Positions 21,560-32,062 of a DNA stretch of 64,000 nt are shown here, piece after piece; position 1 is the stretch's first letter; every line of letters starts with the position of its first letter. Below the pieces are notes generated by a model. The model did not search any database and had not been told where the DNA came from. It saw only the letters and a list, made by a program, of their open reading frames with translations. Made by a program: the position numbers and the translations under genes. Source of the stretch: Xanthostigma xanthostigma (lineage: Eukaryota; Arthropoda; Insecta; Raphidioptera; Raphidiidae); the NCBI GenBank assembly GCA_963575645.1, contig OY754464.1, positions 74,312,948-74,376,947 on the forward strand, read 5' to 3'.

Positions 21560-22143
21560 TGTAACGGAACGTTATATTTTGATCACCCTGTAATTCTTTT
21601 TGTTTTTTTTTGAAAGTTTGATTTTGTAGGATTGTACTGGTCAGTCAGTCGACAAAAAGATTCCTAATGATAAGGTCATATAAATCGATTTTTTTTGATA
21701 AAAAGTTACTGAAATATATTTAGAATTTAAGTTAAAAATTTATAAATAAAATAAAATAACCAATACTTATTTATGTTAAAAATATTAAAATTACAAATAA
21801 CAAAGTATATATATATCTATTAAAAATCTACAAAAAACAAACAGAAATTAAAATTACGAAATCCAGTTTATATTAAAATTGCAAAAAATTAAAATTTATA
21901 TTAAAATTGTGAAATCATAAAATTATAAAATAAAACCAAAATTTATATCATATAAAATTAATAAAAATACAATTATTCTAAGGTAAGCGAATTATTTTAT
22001 TATTAGTATAGATCAAGTTATTTTACCTTTCACGATTACGGAAAAGAGCCATTAACATAAGCCATTTGTTTTCCGGAGATGCTAATTGACCGATAAAATA
22101 AAAATTAATTTTGGAAAAGGCATACATAACACCGTACGCTACA
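21560..22143 (+). repeat. 3' LTR of element A
   Basis: 584 bp, same length as and no difference seen from the 5' LTR. It ends GTACGCTACA and is followed by the target duplication CATT. Confidence 0.95.
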
Positions 22144-22147
22144 CATT

Positions 22148-22583
22148 GATTGCTTATTAAAGATAAGATGTAAAAATTAATCAAAGCATGCTTAGCTAGT
22201 TTATTTCTAACAGATCCACGAAACAAAAGAACACTGATTGTTTTTTATTTCAAAATAATTCCGGAACTGTAAGGTTTAGAAAAAATGTTTTCAACAAAAC
22301 TTTCTTCAAAAAATAAATAAGCCATTATGAAAAGTATACCATTATTATATAAAAAACAAATTTATAGCATATATATATCTTCTGCGCATGCGCCGATTTT
22401 CCCCAAAAGCAATAGGACTCTTCATATTTGCATACCAAACATCCTCCCAAAATTTGGTTTCAATCCGTTTATCCATTTGACCTGTATCGTGCTCACAGAC
22501 TAACAAGCACAGAGTTTTTCTAAAAATATGTTTTTTTGGATTCGGGGTACCTCTAGTACCACTAGTGGGTTGGAATGGTAAAA
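22148..22583 (+). repeat. Repeat family R1, long copy downstream of element A
   Basis: It runs from GATTGCTTATTAAAG through GCGCATGCGCCGATTTTC and ATCCTCCCAAAATTTGG to GGATTCGGGG and a TGGGTTGGAATGG end. It is the most complete forward copy of R1. There is no ORF with recognisable content. Confidence 0.7.
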
Positions 22584-23228
22584 GGATTAAAGAATTTAAG
22601 GTTTATTTCATGAAATGTAAAAAATACTATTTCAGTGCAGAAATGTAGCAAAACAAATTAATTAAACTTTTGAAAAATTATTTTTCCAAAGACGAGTTAT
22701 AAAATTGAAAAGAAAGTTTTTAATTAAAAAGTTGTAAGTAAATATTGCATTAAGTTGAACCAGGAGCCCAGAATTTGCAAATGCAATATTGTTGTTGTGA
22801 AGATCTAGTTTTCTAGATGGCAGAAGCTGATGTTAAATGGCCGCTGTGGTCTGTGCAACGCCAAAGGGAATTATAAGTTTCCACTGTAAACTTTTCAGAC
22901 ATCGCGGATTTCAGAAGTTACCAGGGTGTCAGACATTCTAATGCCACTCACGATCTTAGAACGCGTTGAAATAAGTGAATAGCGTTTTTATTATTACTAC
23001 TGTTGCTCTAAAATCGAGCAAATTTATTATTGCAACTTTTTTTAAAAACAATGTTAACAAATTTGACTGCTTTGATGAGTCCACCTTGATAACTTAAACT
23101 AAATGCAGAGCTGACTCCATCAATTTCTCCAGATTTAAGTGTCCTGCACCAAAAAATTTACATCTAATAGCCATTCATCCAAACACCAGGTACTGTAAGA
23201 GCAAATTTGAGTCGATATTTATGAATTA
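22584..23228. other. No recognisable feature
   Basis: AT-rich sequence with one moderately GC-rich part (22800-22960). No ORF, repeat copy or RNA fold stood out. Confidence 0.45.
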
Positions 23229-23573
23229 ACTAGCGGTCCTGCCCGGTTTCACCCGGGTGCAAAAGAAAGAATGGGGGAGGGATATGAATACGCACGTTCA
23301 TCTTAGATTACCGAGATGAATGTTGTGTCCAAATTTCATGATGATCGGAGATACCGTTCAAAAGTTTTTGTCGGACGGTCAAATTTTGAATTACATTTTT
23401 CATTGATGCTCCGCTCCTATTTATCATAGCGTGATATTATATAGCCTATAGCCTTCCTCGATAAATGGACTATCCAACAAAAAAAAATTAGTTCGAACCA
23501 GTAGTTCCTGAGATTAGCGCGTTCAACCAACCAAACAAACAAACAAACTCTTCTGCTTTATATATTAGTATAG
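23229..23573 (+). repeat. ACTAGCGG...TTAGTATAG repeat, short form
   Basis: The same start and end as the copy at 1520-2230, but the middle section of about 360 bp that holds the tRNA-like module is missing. This copy shows either the ancestral empty form or an internal deletion. Confidence 0.75.
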
Positions 23574-24550
23574 ATAATAAATAATAATAATAATAACTCA
23601 ATGTGTACTCAGAAGAATATAAAAGCATAGCTTAGACCATTTAATTTGCTGTGATTTTTGTAAATCGGTATCTAAAAAAAAGGTACGCGTATCGAAAAAG
23701 TATAATTTTCAACTTTAGTAGCGACTTCTAAATTTTTTATGATAACGATTTGCTACAAAAAGCTTTATTTATAGGGAGTTTTTTCTTTATGAAAATATAT
23801 AATTTCAATTAAAAAATCTATAAAGAACATTTATTTACTTTTTTTTAAATTTTAATCGGTTCAGGTTCTGGACACGCTGTGACCCCCTACAAATTTGTGC
23901 ATTCCTTCCTATCCCGGAAAAAATTGAAGCCGTGTTTCTCAATCATCAAGCTACCACTTCAGGCAAAAAAAATGTAAATATTCTGTCGACTAAAATAATA
24001 TTTTTCAACTCAATATGTGAAAACATTAAAAAAATATTTAATATTTATATAAATACATCAGATATTGACGAGTCTTATAGAAAAAAGTACGCTGAATCTA
24101 TTAGGCCTGAGCACAAATTCGTATCTCAGTTAGTTTAGAAGTTATGGCGGTTTTAAATGTGTAAAAATTTAAACAATTAAAATTAGCTATATCTCCAAAA
24201 CTAAAATAGATACAGGCTTGCGGATGGTCGGAATCGATTCAGAATAACTTTTTCTATAAGTGGGCTTAATATCAAACGAAGCAGAGTGATTTTTCAAAAT
24301 TTTCAATTCTGTAAGAAGGGGCCCCCTTTCCATTTAAAAAAAAACTCAAAAATCTGTGACATATTGTTTACATACGACTTACGACTGAGGTTATTCTTAC
24401 AGAAAAAATCGCGCAGGTCAATTATGAAGATTACTGTTGAATTGGTTAGATCGTATTTTACTTTATAACCCTAGTGCCAAATGGATCATCTTACAACCGC
24501 CATACAGGCACGAAAAGCAGCTATTTTATAGAGCGGTGTACAAAAAAACA
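23574..24550. other. No recognisable feature
   Basis: AT-rich sequence following a short (TAA)n run. Two ORFs of 60-68 codons (23932-24138 and 24286-24468) have no recognisable domain and are low in complexity. Confidence 0.45.
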
Positions 24551-24957
24551 CGAGTGTGCTTTAGGCCACACGACTGAAGTAAAACTTCTTCCTGCCATAA
24601 TTTGTTATTATTCACCCGAAAATTCACAAATATGAACTTTAAAATAAATTTACAATTTTATTCACTTTAAACGTAGAAGATTTAATGTATTGAACAAAAT
24701 ATTACTTTTTTCTGTCACCCGAAAGCGCCACTGGCAAGTAAAGTATGTGTCATTCTATTGTTAGTACTGCTTATATTTTCGGCCACCTGATGGCGCCACT
24801 AGCCAGTAAAGTATTTGTTATCCTCTTTCTATCTTCACTAACTTATATCTCCCTCTCAACTTCCGTTCGCCTCGCCCCATCACAGTTTCCGTAAATCTCT
24901 CGTCACTCATTCACCAGTTTACTCCCAATTCAAGCGTGCGTAAAGAAGTTTTATACT
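24551..24957. mobile_element. R3 element, copy a (short inverted termini)
   Basis: The left terminus TGAAGTAAAACTTCTT (24575-24590), itself a small hairpin, is mirrored by AAGAAGTTTTA at the right (24943-24953). The interior matches 59001-59533 closely but lacks about 130 bp found there. The part before the left terminus resembles a tRNA D-arm, as at 38170-38192. There is no ORF. The class is not determined. Confidence 0.65.
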
Positions 24958-25048
24958 AAAAAAATATTGCGAGTGCGTTCTCAAGGACAGATGCTATTTT
25001 TAGTTGATTTGATTACCACGAGAGGCGCGCACGTTACTACTATAGATT

Positions 25049-25541
25049 AAGATAATATATAAGAAGGTATTCCAATCCTGCAATGCATCATGGGAAATGT
25101 GTCAAGCGGTGGCGCCACCACGAGTGTGTCAGATACACTAGCCATCCAATCCTGCAATGCATCATGGGAAATGTGTCAAGCGGTGGCGCCACCACGAGTG
25201 TGTCAGATACACTAGCCATCCAATCCTGCAATGCATCATGGGAAATGTGTCAAGCCAGTAACTAAAGTATTTTCATCCTAACTCTTGAAATAATAATAAA
25301 TATTGTTTATTAATTAATTAGCGCCTAAAATTTTTTTAGGCGCTAATTAATTAATAAACAATATTTATTATTATTTCAAGAGTTAGGATGAAAATACTTT
25401 AGTTACTGGCTTGACACATTTCCCATGATGCATTGCAGGATTGGATGGCTAGTGTATCTGACACACTCGTGGTGGCGCCACCGCTTGACACATTTCCCAT
25501 GATGCATTGCAGGATTGGAATACCTTCTTATATATTATCTT
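25049..25541. mobile_element. Foldback element with MULE-like 10-bp target duplication
   Basis: A 493-bp palindrome centred at 25331-25333. The ends AAGATAATATATAAG and its complement are flanked by the exact 10-bp duplication ACTATAGATT (25039-25048 and 25542-25551). Duplications of 9-11 bp are typical of Mutator-like elements. The left arm carries 2.5 copies of a 74-bp unit and the right arm 1.5 copies, so the arms differ by exactly one unit; otherwise they look identical. The small ORFs across it are palindrome shadows. Confidence 0.85.
25072..25255 (+). repeat. 74-bp tandem units in the foldback left arm
   Basis: Units start at 25072, 25146 and 25220 (CCAATCCTGCAATGCATCAT), the last one truncated. 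The mirrored units on the right end at 25444 and 25518, with the same 74-bp spacing. Confidence 0.9.
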
Positions 25542-25551
25542 ACTATAGATT

Positions 25552-26604
25552 GAAAACAGAATCCGTGTGAATGAAGACGATGAGCGACCGTCAGGCGGAT
25601 GAGCTCTGTCGCACAAAACACACGCCTGCATCGCTTTCAGCATGTGTATTCAGGAGATTAGCTTCATGAGTGGCTATAATAAAGTCATTCGCGAAATAGA
25701 AACGAAATCCACCTACTTATCTATATACTTATGTCGTCAAAGTAAATTTATTCATATAATAATATTATTTTGTGATCACAAGTTATAAAGGCGTTTGTCA
25801 AACGTTTTGTCTAAATGATCAAAGCAATTGGGATCCTGTTTTCATTTGACCGTTTCAGCATATTTTCGCTTGTCTGTCCTCTTAGTTCACAATGTGCATG
25901 ATGAAAGTATAAAAGACACAAAGAACAAATGGTTTTAGAGAAAAATATATGTTGAAAGGTCTCTAAAAAATGACCCAGTGTTAATATAAACATTGAGATT
26001 TGTAAGATTTTTAATAAAATATAAGTATAAAATACTGCAATCGACCATTTTGACTATAACACCGAGTGACGTCACGCCTTCTTAAATCAAAGAGGATAAA
26101 AACACTGGAAATAATTAATCACCATGTCGCTTTTTTGTTACGATCATTCACTTCTGTATCATTAAATTATTTGATTTGTTGGTTATTGTTTTTTTTTTAT
26201 ATTTTATAGTAGGTAATTCTGTCATAGATTATTTTTGAAGTTAGTTCACTTGCAACTAATAAAAACCGTACTATTTTTACTATCAACTACCTACTTTTAA
26301 GAAAATACTTAACATAAATCATATCATTAAGTAAATTTACGTACCCTCCCATAAGAAATACCTCTGAACCACAGTTCAACACCTATAAATACACGATCTG
26401 ATGTCAGCTGTCACTAAGGCGTGACGTCACAAACGTTTTCGCGATTCTTTCAAAATAGAAAGATAAAAATGCAATAATTTGGGTTAAAATTTAATTTATT
26501 GCTGAAATAATGTTTTCTTCGGAAATAGTACTTAGTAGAACTGGATTTCAAAATCTGTCATCATAGCTGATACGTAGAAACAAATGAGATTAAAAAAAAA
26601 AATG
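25552..26604. other. No recognisable feature
   Basis: Ordinary AT-rich sequence. Small ORFs on the minus strand (25811-25993 and the start of 26561-26857) have no recognisable content. Confidence 0.45.
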
Positions 26605-26725
26605 ATAGTGAAAGTTTGAGACCCTTGAACTGCGCATCGTGAGGCTCTCGGCTCGCTTCGGGTATCACGACGCGCGGTGCAAGAATCTCAAACTTTCTGC
26701 TCCTGTGGTGTAATATACTATTTTC
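26605..26725 (+). repeat. Repeat family R9, copy
   Basis: It matches the reverse complement of 48668-48770 in sequence and order: a GCTCTCGGCTCGCTTCGGG block, then CAAGAATCTCAAACTTTC, and an end GTGTAATATACTAT. Half-units form the hairpin at 1316-1392. It is GC-rich for this window. Confidence 0.65.
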
Positions 26726-27137
26726 TTTACGGAAGTGTTCAGTAGTACCTAGTAACCTATTATTTTCAATTAACAGTGTAACCGCTATCTGTTTTCTAAA
26801 AATAACAGTTTCTCCCGTCACTGTCTTGTGTGCTGTCGACTTAATACGATTATGCAAAAATAAATGCTCGTGTTTTATAATCAGACAGTTAATTTTACGA
26901 TGTTAAGTTATATAATAACATAAATGTGTGTCAGCATTTCTGAATTTTAATGATGCACACAAAATAAAATTATTAATGCTCTTTTACAACATTTTGTTTT
27001 AGTCGTAACTTAAGGGCTTGAGCAGTAAAAGGAGCCGTTTAATTGTCTTGGCTTTTGACAAATTTTAACTGATAAACGAAATCTTATTATATGCGATACG
27101 TCAAATCGGATATTAAATGTAGCTAACAAAATGAAAT
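26726..27137. other. No recognisable feature
   Basis: AT-rich spacer with no supported feature. Confidence 0.4.
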
Positions 27138-27145
27138 TTATGTAT

Positions 27146-27742
27146 TAGTGATGTGTCCACATGAGTCTTTATTGGGAGCTGGCGCCGTGCGCTCCGCTCA
27201 CTAAAAAGAGTCGCTCAGAGGGAGTCGTTCAAAGGAGCGACACTAGACAGTACGCACTACTGCAGAGGTGTGAACTGTCATCATGCCGTGCTCAGGAGTC
27301 ACGAAGCATTGCACAGCACAATACACACTCTGAGCTCATTTTAATATGATTCTGATCTTATATTATTCGCATTTCGGATAAACTATAAAGTATAATAAAA
27401 GCTTAACAATAATAATGTTTATTGTTACAATATTATATCTTTGTCAACGACGTCAATGTGAATGGTTTAAGTCACTGTTAATCTTAGTACTATTACACTT
27501 ACAGTGTGTCATTCAACATTAAATGACTCAGCAAAGATAACTCCGTACGTGCAAAATTTACTAGTGTCTCTGTGGCATGTGCTGTGTGCGCTCTGTAAAT
27601 GTGCGAATGCAACAGTACAGAACAGCTCAGCACAGAGCAGTGGCACTCGCAGTAACTCATTCACAAAAAAAGAGCGACCCGCTCCGCTCCGAGAAAGGAG
27701 TCGTTCGTTATGAACGACTCGCTCAGGAGCGACACATCACTA
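27146..27742. mobile_element. hAT-type element with GGAGCGAC subterminal motifs
   Basis: Exact 12-bp ends TAGTGATGTGTC / GACACATCACTA, flanked by the exact 8-bp duplication TTATGTAT (27138-27145 and 27743-27750). Several GAGCGAC or GTCGCTC motifs lie near both ends, a typical layout for transposase binding. No transposase is encoded; the 60-70 codon ORFs inside show no domain. Confidence 0.88.
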
Positions 27743-27750
27743 TTATGTAT

Positions 27751-28471
27751 GTTATTTGGCTATATGCTTCATAGAGCACAACTGGTTGATATACCAGAAA
27801 AATGCATATACAGCGTGACCGGTAATTGCTCGTATTCCTCTCGGGAGAAGAAACTATGACTAATTTGGAATGATTAATTAATCACTTGGTAGTCGGAAAT
27901 GCGTCATTTTTTATGATAATGACACTCCTGTAAGAATTTTTATTCTATTTTTTTTATTTATTGTAAGTTTTAACACACAACATAAAATCTAACAGTAATT
28001 TTCATGATTTATATCTTTAGGAAGGTTGGCTAATTAGTAAGCTGTCAGATCATGCAAAAATGTAATTAAAAAAGTGACCTATTTGATAGATTTGCGCTTT
28101 TTCCGAAACATTCTGTATAATCACTATGTGATAGAAAATAAACAAACCATCGTAAATCACTTTTTTCAATTAATTATTTAATTTCGCATATGAGCAATTA
28201 TTCATTAAAAATAAATTGGAATCATTTATAATGCACTGTACTTAAATAAATTTACTAAACTGGTCATGCTTATATAATTATTATTGGCAAAATTGAACTA
28301 CATTTTACGCGTCTATAAAATAAATTTCAAAATTGTTAATTAGTGTACGTAAAAAATATATATACAGGTACAAATACTAACTGCGGAGAGTGCATCGTCG
28401 TCCTTATCGCATAAGGGCGATCCACAAATATTTTTATGCTCTATCAAATTGCAAAAGGGCGTATCTTAATA
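27751..28471. other. No recognisable feature
   Basis: AT-rich spacer. A 71-codon plus-strand ORF (28390-28605) runs into the SINE copy and is not a gene candidate. Confidence 0.45.
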
Positions 28472-28696
28472 TGAACTATAATAATAATGCGTTTAACGTC
28501 CGTTTCTCGACTTTGTCATTACAAACGCCATTCGCATCATTACTATTTTCCATCTATCACACTTCCCGTTATTTTCTACATTTTTTACAACTTCCACTTA
28601 ATTAATAGCAATGGGCGAATGAAGGAATATTATTTCATTAGGATAAGGTAGGAAAATTTTGAGCATAGGACTTTGATAGGTAATCGGCCATGACCT

Positions 28697-29411
28697 TGTA
28701 ACATAACGTTCCAGTACCCCTGGTAGATCGAACAATTTTAAATTTTGAAAAGACAGCTGATTATGTCGACTAGCTGTGATACGTCACAGCTAGTATAAAA
28801 ACGCCGGTTCGCCGCACTCAGAGTAGTCGATAACAGATAATTGAAAGTCTAAAGTGAGTGTCGTGATCGGGCAGTGTTTTATTTTTAGTTTTTTTTTTGA
28901 ATTTTACAAAAAAAACTTAGAGTCAGTTCTTTATTTTGTAAAAAGTAAGCGTTGGCGATCACGAAGGCTAGTCCTCTGATCGTTAATATTTTTTTTCTAT
29001 TAACAAAAATCTAACCAAAAAACTAATTTATTTTCAGAGGGTCTCCTTGATATAAATATACATTATAAAATAATTTACTATTTATACATATTGATTGCAA
29101 TTGTACTGTTTTAAATATTTTTTTTTCCAATATACAAATAGAATATTAATATTATATATTTTTTTGTGGCAAAGAATCTAATTTTTCTTATCAATAAAAA
29201 ACCGATGAAAGATATAGATATTTTTTTTCTCTTAGATTATTTTTTTTTCAGCATCCTTTTTCTTTAAAATAGAATTTCAGCAAATAGTGTGGTCAATTAA
29301 TTATCTTTAAGTCTTGTACGTCCACTGGTACCCCCTAGACCATTTAGCCATTTCTTATAGTTTCTTAGTTTTTGTTTAATTTTGGGTTATCGTACCAGGG
29401 GAAGCGTTACA
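28697..29411 (+). repeat. 5' LTR of element B
   Basis: 715 bp with ends TGTAACATAACGTT and GAAGCGTTACA. It carries a palindrome, a TATA box and an initiator (see 28770-28822). Confidence 0.93.
28770..28822 (+). promoter_or_regulatory. LTR core promoter of element B
   Basis: TATAAAA (28794-28800) lies 26 bp before the A of TCAGAG (28818-28823), the usual TATA-to-start spacing. Directly upstream is an inverted repeat CTAGCTGTGA-TACG-TCACAGCTAG (28770-28793) whose centre contains ACGTCA, the half-site of CREB/ATF-type factors. The identical block in the 3' LTR begins at 31290. Factor binding is inferred. Confidence 0.75.
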
Positions 29412-29413
29412 GT

Positions 29414-29431
29414 TGGGGGCTCAACCGGGAT
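29414..29431 (+). promoter_or_regulatory. Primer-binding site of element B
   Basis: TGGGGGCTCAACCGGGAT starts two bases after the 5' LTR. It matches 16 of 18 positions of the classical tRNA-Pro primer site. Confidence 0.75.
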
Positions 29432-29591
29432 CTAATTTGATTAGAGATGAACTGTCATTACATAATATTTGCATAATAGATCTAGTACAGCGTAATTTAG
29501 TGAATAAAGAAATGAAATATTCTGTTAAAACTAAATTTGTCATTTTATTCTATTCTATACTTAAGAATATAATCTAAAAAAAAAAAAAGAA

Positions 29592-30407
29592 ATGGACGAG
29601 GGTAACTTATTGATGCAAATACTCGAACAAATACACAACCAAAGATTAGATTTTGATAAAATTCACAAAGAGTTACAGCAACAACACGAGTACCAACAGC
29701 AACAATACGAGTACCAAAATAGTAAAATTGAGGAATGGAGACAGGAAATGAGGGAATACGTTACACAGTCATTAAAAACACACACAGACACATTTGCAAA
29801 GAAATTTGAGGATAAATTAGATCAACAAAAAGTAGAGGTCGGACAAGTTAGGGAAATTCTGGACAAAGAAAGTGGGAAAATAGAGCAACACATAACAGAA
29901 ACCGAACAAAAATTAGGGAAACAAGGACCTGAAATTTTACATGTTAAAGAAACTGTACAGAAAATAAATTCTAGTAAAGAGGACATTCAGAAAAAACAAA
30001 GAATCACGGCTTATTCAAATAATCAGGCAAATCCCATACAAAAAGATTTTACAAGGTACGACATAAACGAACACCTATCCTGTTTTATCACGAGACTGCA
30101 TAACTTTGTCAATTCATTTCAATATTTAGATGACCATGAAAAAATTGCACTAGCCTCTAACTACATTCCAAGAAATGAAAAAAAAAGGTTAAGGGTGTAC
30201 CAGGTAGGGGACGAGGTATTAGTTAAATGCCATATGCAGTCATCAGCTGCAGATAGAATTACAAAAAAATTTTGTTTAATTTATGAAGGGCCTTTTAAAA
30301 TTAAAGAAAAGGTTGCTGAAAACGCTTATCTCGTAATAAATGCGGACACTCAAGAAGTACGTGGCACTTTTAATGTGCGGTCTTTGCGACCTTTTTATAA
30401 TAATTAA
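29592..30407 (+). CDS. Gag N-terminus fused in frame to integrase C-terminal domain
   Basis: 271 residues. Residues 1-145 are a charged, Gln-rich, coiled-coil-like Gag leader. Residues about 150-195 (FTRYDINEHLSCFITRLHNF) resemble the beginning of a Gag capsid region. From about residue 200 the sequence switches to the small C-terminal domain of a Ty3/Gypsy integrase (YQVGDEVLVKCHMQSS, then YEGPFKIKEKV), which in full elements binds DNA. The wording GD-VL-K-H--SS is shared with element A. The deletion joins the parts in frame without a stop. The frame starts at the first ATG after a poly-A tract. Whether the fusion is used as a protein or only left over is unknown. Confidence 0.8.
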   Translation: MDEGNLLMQILEQIHNQRLDFDKIHKELQQQHEYQQQQYEYQNSKIEEWRQEMREYVTQSLKTHTDTFAKKFEDKLDQQKVEVGQVREILDKESGKIEQHITETEQKLGKQGPEILHVKETVQKINSSKEDIQKKQRITAYSNNQANPIQKDFTRYDINEHLSCFITRLHNFVNSFQYLDDHEKIALASNYIPRNEKKRLRVYQVGDEVLVKCHMQSSAADRITKKFCLIYEGPFKIKEKVAENAYLVINADTQEVRGTFNVRSLRPFYNN

Positions 30408-30677
30408 AAATATATATATATAATAATATTGAAAGTATGTATGTACAATGGAAAAAAAAAATACAGTTAAATTTGTAGAGGATAGTTTTTTTTTTGGTTA
30501 GGTTAATCGTCGATAAACGATGTTGATAATACTTATTAGTTATTAATTTGTTTTTTTTGTGTTCTAAATTAAAGTAGCTTTATATTCAAAGGAGGCTCTA
30601 GGTTAATATGTTGAAAAAAAAAAGAAAAAAACACAGTGGTCCGCTAAATGTTCATTTTTTACTGTTAATAAATAACA

Positions 30678-30902
30678 GTGACCGATGTCAATATGATGGA
30701 AGAGCCGGATGTTCTATGGATCGATGAACCTGTGATGGTCGGGTTACCACCATCCAGTACCGCCGAGGAACCACAACCAATGCCGGAACAACAGCCGAAA
30801 CGGAAACTAACCCTCAACCAATATCGTCATATAGCAGAGGAACGGGCTTCTCTTCCTCTGTGCCGTGCGATAGAGGCTGAACCAAATTTGGTTTGTATTT
30901 AA
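30678..30902 (+). CDS. Small unidentified ORF in element B
   Basis: 74 codons, MTDVNMMEEPDVLWIDEPVM at the start, then a Pro/Glu/Gln-rich stretch and a basic block KRKLTLNQYRHIAEERASLP. The composition looks protein-like rather than random, and an AACAG just upstream could act as a splice acceptor. I do not recognise it. It lies where an accessory or captured gene would sit, between the integrase end and the 3' LTR. It may also be chance. Confidence 0.35.
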   Translation: MTDVNMMEEPDVLWIDEPVMVGLPPSSTAEEPQPMPEQQPKRKLTLNQYRHIAEERASLPLCRAIEAEPNLVCI

Positions 30903-31216
30903 CTTGTGGCTGGATTTTTTTTTCTAGAGTGCTTAAGGGTTGCTGAAGAAGACCAAGTGACGTCGGACAATTAATGTGGAGGTCATGGAAGTGTCGTGGG
31001 TATTCACCGAGAGAAGATCCCATCAATCAAGTAGTGTCCAGTCGGCCATACGTAATAGTTCTAATAGTCCCAAATGAACCTTTTTACATTAATAATCATA
31101 TATTGTAATTAAGAATACATAATTAGGTATATATATCTATATAAAAAAAAAACTACCCTAGATATAAGGGAGGTTTTTTTTTTTTTTTTGTTTTTTTTTT
31201 TTGTAGCCGGGTGTAC

Positions 31217-31931
31217 TGTAACATAACGTTCCAGTACCCCTGGTAGATCGAACAATTTTAAATTTTGAAAAGACAGCTGATTATGTCGACTAGCTGTGAT
31301 ACGTCACAGCTAGTATAAAAACGCCGGTTCGCCGCACTCAGAGTAGTCGATAACAGATAATTGAAAGTCTAAAGTGAGTGTCGTGATCGGGCAGTGTTTT
31401 ATTTTTAGTTTTTTTTTTGAATTTTACAAAAAAAACTTAGAGTCAGTTCTTTATTTTGTAAAAAGTAAGCGTTGGCGATCACGAAGGCTAGTCCTCTGAT
31501 CGTTAATATTTTTTTTCTATTAACAAAAATCTAACCAAAAAACTAATTTATTTTCAGAGGGTCTCCTTGATATAAATATACATTATAAAATAATTTACTA
31601 TTTATACATATTGATTGCAATTGTACTGTTTTAAATATTTTTTTTTCCAATATACAAATAGAATATTAATATTATATATTTTTTTGTGGCAAAGAATCTA
31701 ATTTTTCTTATCAATAAAAAACCGATGAAAGATATAGATATTTTTTTTCTCTTAGATTATTTTTTTTTCAGCATCCTTTTTCTTTAAAATAGAATTTCAG
31801 CAAATAGTGTGGTCAATTAATTATCGTTAAGTCTTGTACGTCCACTGGTACCCCCTAGACCATTTAGCCATTTCTTATAGTTTCTTAGTTTTTGTTTAAT
31901 TTTGGGTTATCGTACCAGGGGAAGCGTTACA
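31217..31931 (+). repeat. 3' LTR of element B
   Basis: 715 bp, one difference from the 5' LTR seen by eye (31826). It is followed by ACCT and the rest of the SINE. Confidence 0.93.
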
Positions 31932-32062
31932 ACCTTGAATAAGAAACCATCTCGATATTTATCTGGAATTATTCAGGGAAACCATGGAAAACGTCAACAA
32001 GATGGCCGGTACAGGAATTACCGTTTCTCGGCGAGAGGCTGCAGGAAAAAGTCTTAAGTCAC

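Larger units (their letters stand above)
15308..22143 (+). mobile_element. LTR retrotransposon A (Ty3/Gypsy-type), recent insertion
   Basis: A 6836-bp element bounded by two 584-bp LTRs that look identical on reading. A 4-bp duplication CATT flanks it (15304-15307 and 22144-22147). The interior holds a tRNA-Pro-like primer site, gag (16013-17662), a -1 frameshift signal, pol in the order protease, reverse transcriptase, RNase H, integrase, and a G-rich polypurine tract. Protease-RT-RNase H-integrase order and a 4-bp duplication place it in Ty3/Gypsy. There is no env ORF: only 55 bases separate the pol stop from the 3' LTR. Identical LTRs imply a very young copy. Confidence 0.95.
28697..31931 (+). 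mobile_element. LTR retrotransposon B, internally deleted derivative
   Basis: A 3235-bp element with 715-bp LTRs that differ at one position by eye (T at 29306, G at 31826). The 4-bp duplication ACCT flanks it (28693-28696 and 31932-31935). The 1.8-kb interior has a primer site and one ORF joining the start of Gag to the end of integrase. Protease, RT, RNase H and the integrase core are gone. The near-identical LTRs show that it moved recently, so enzymes must have come in trans. LTR start (TGTAAC--AACGTT), primer site and integrase tail resemble element A. Confidence 0.9.

Noticed and set aside
25072..25518. 74-bp repeats as a CRISPR array
   Set aside because: Adjacent units with no spacers, arranged as a palindrome in a eukaryotic transposon.
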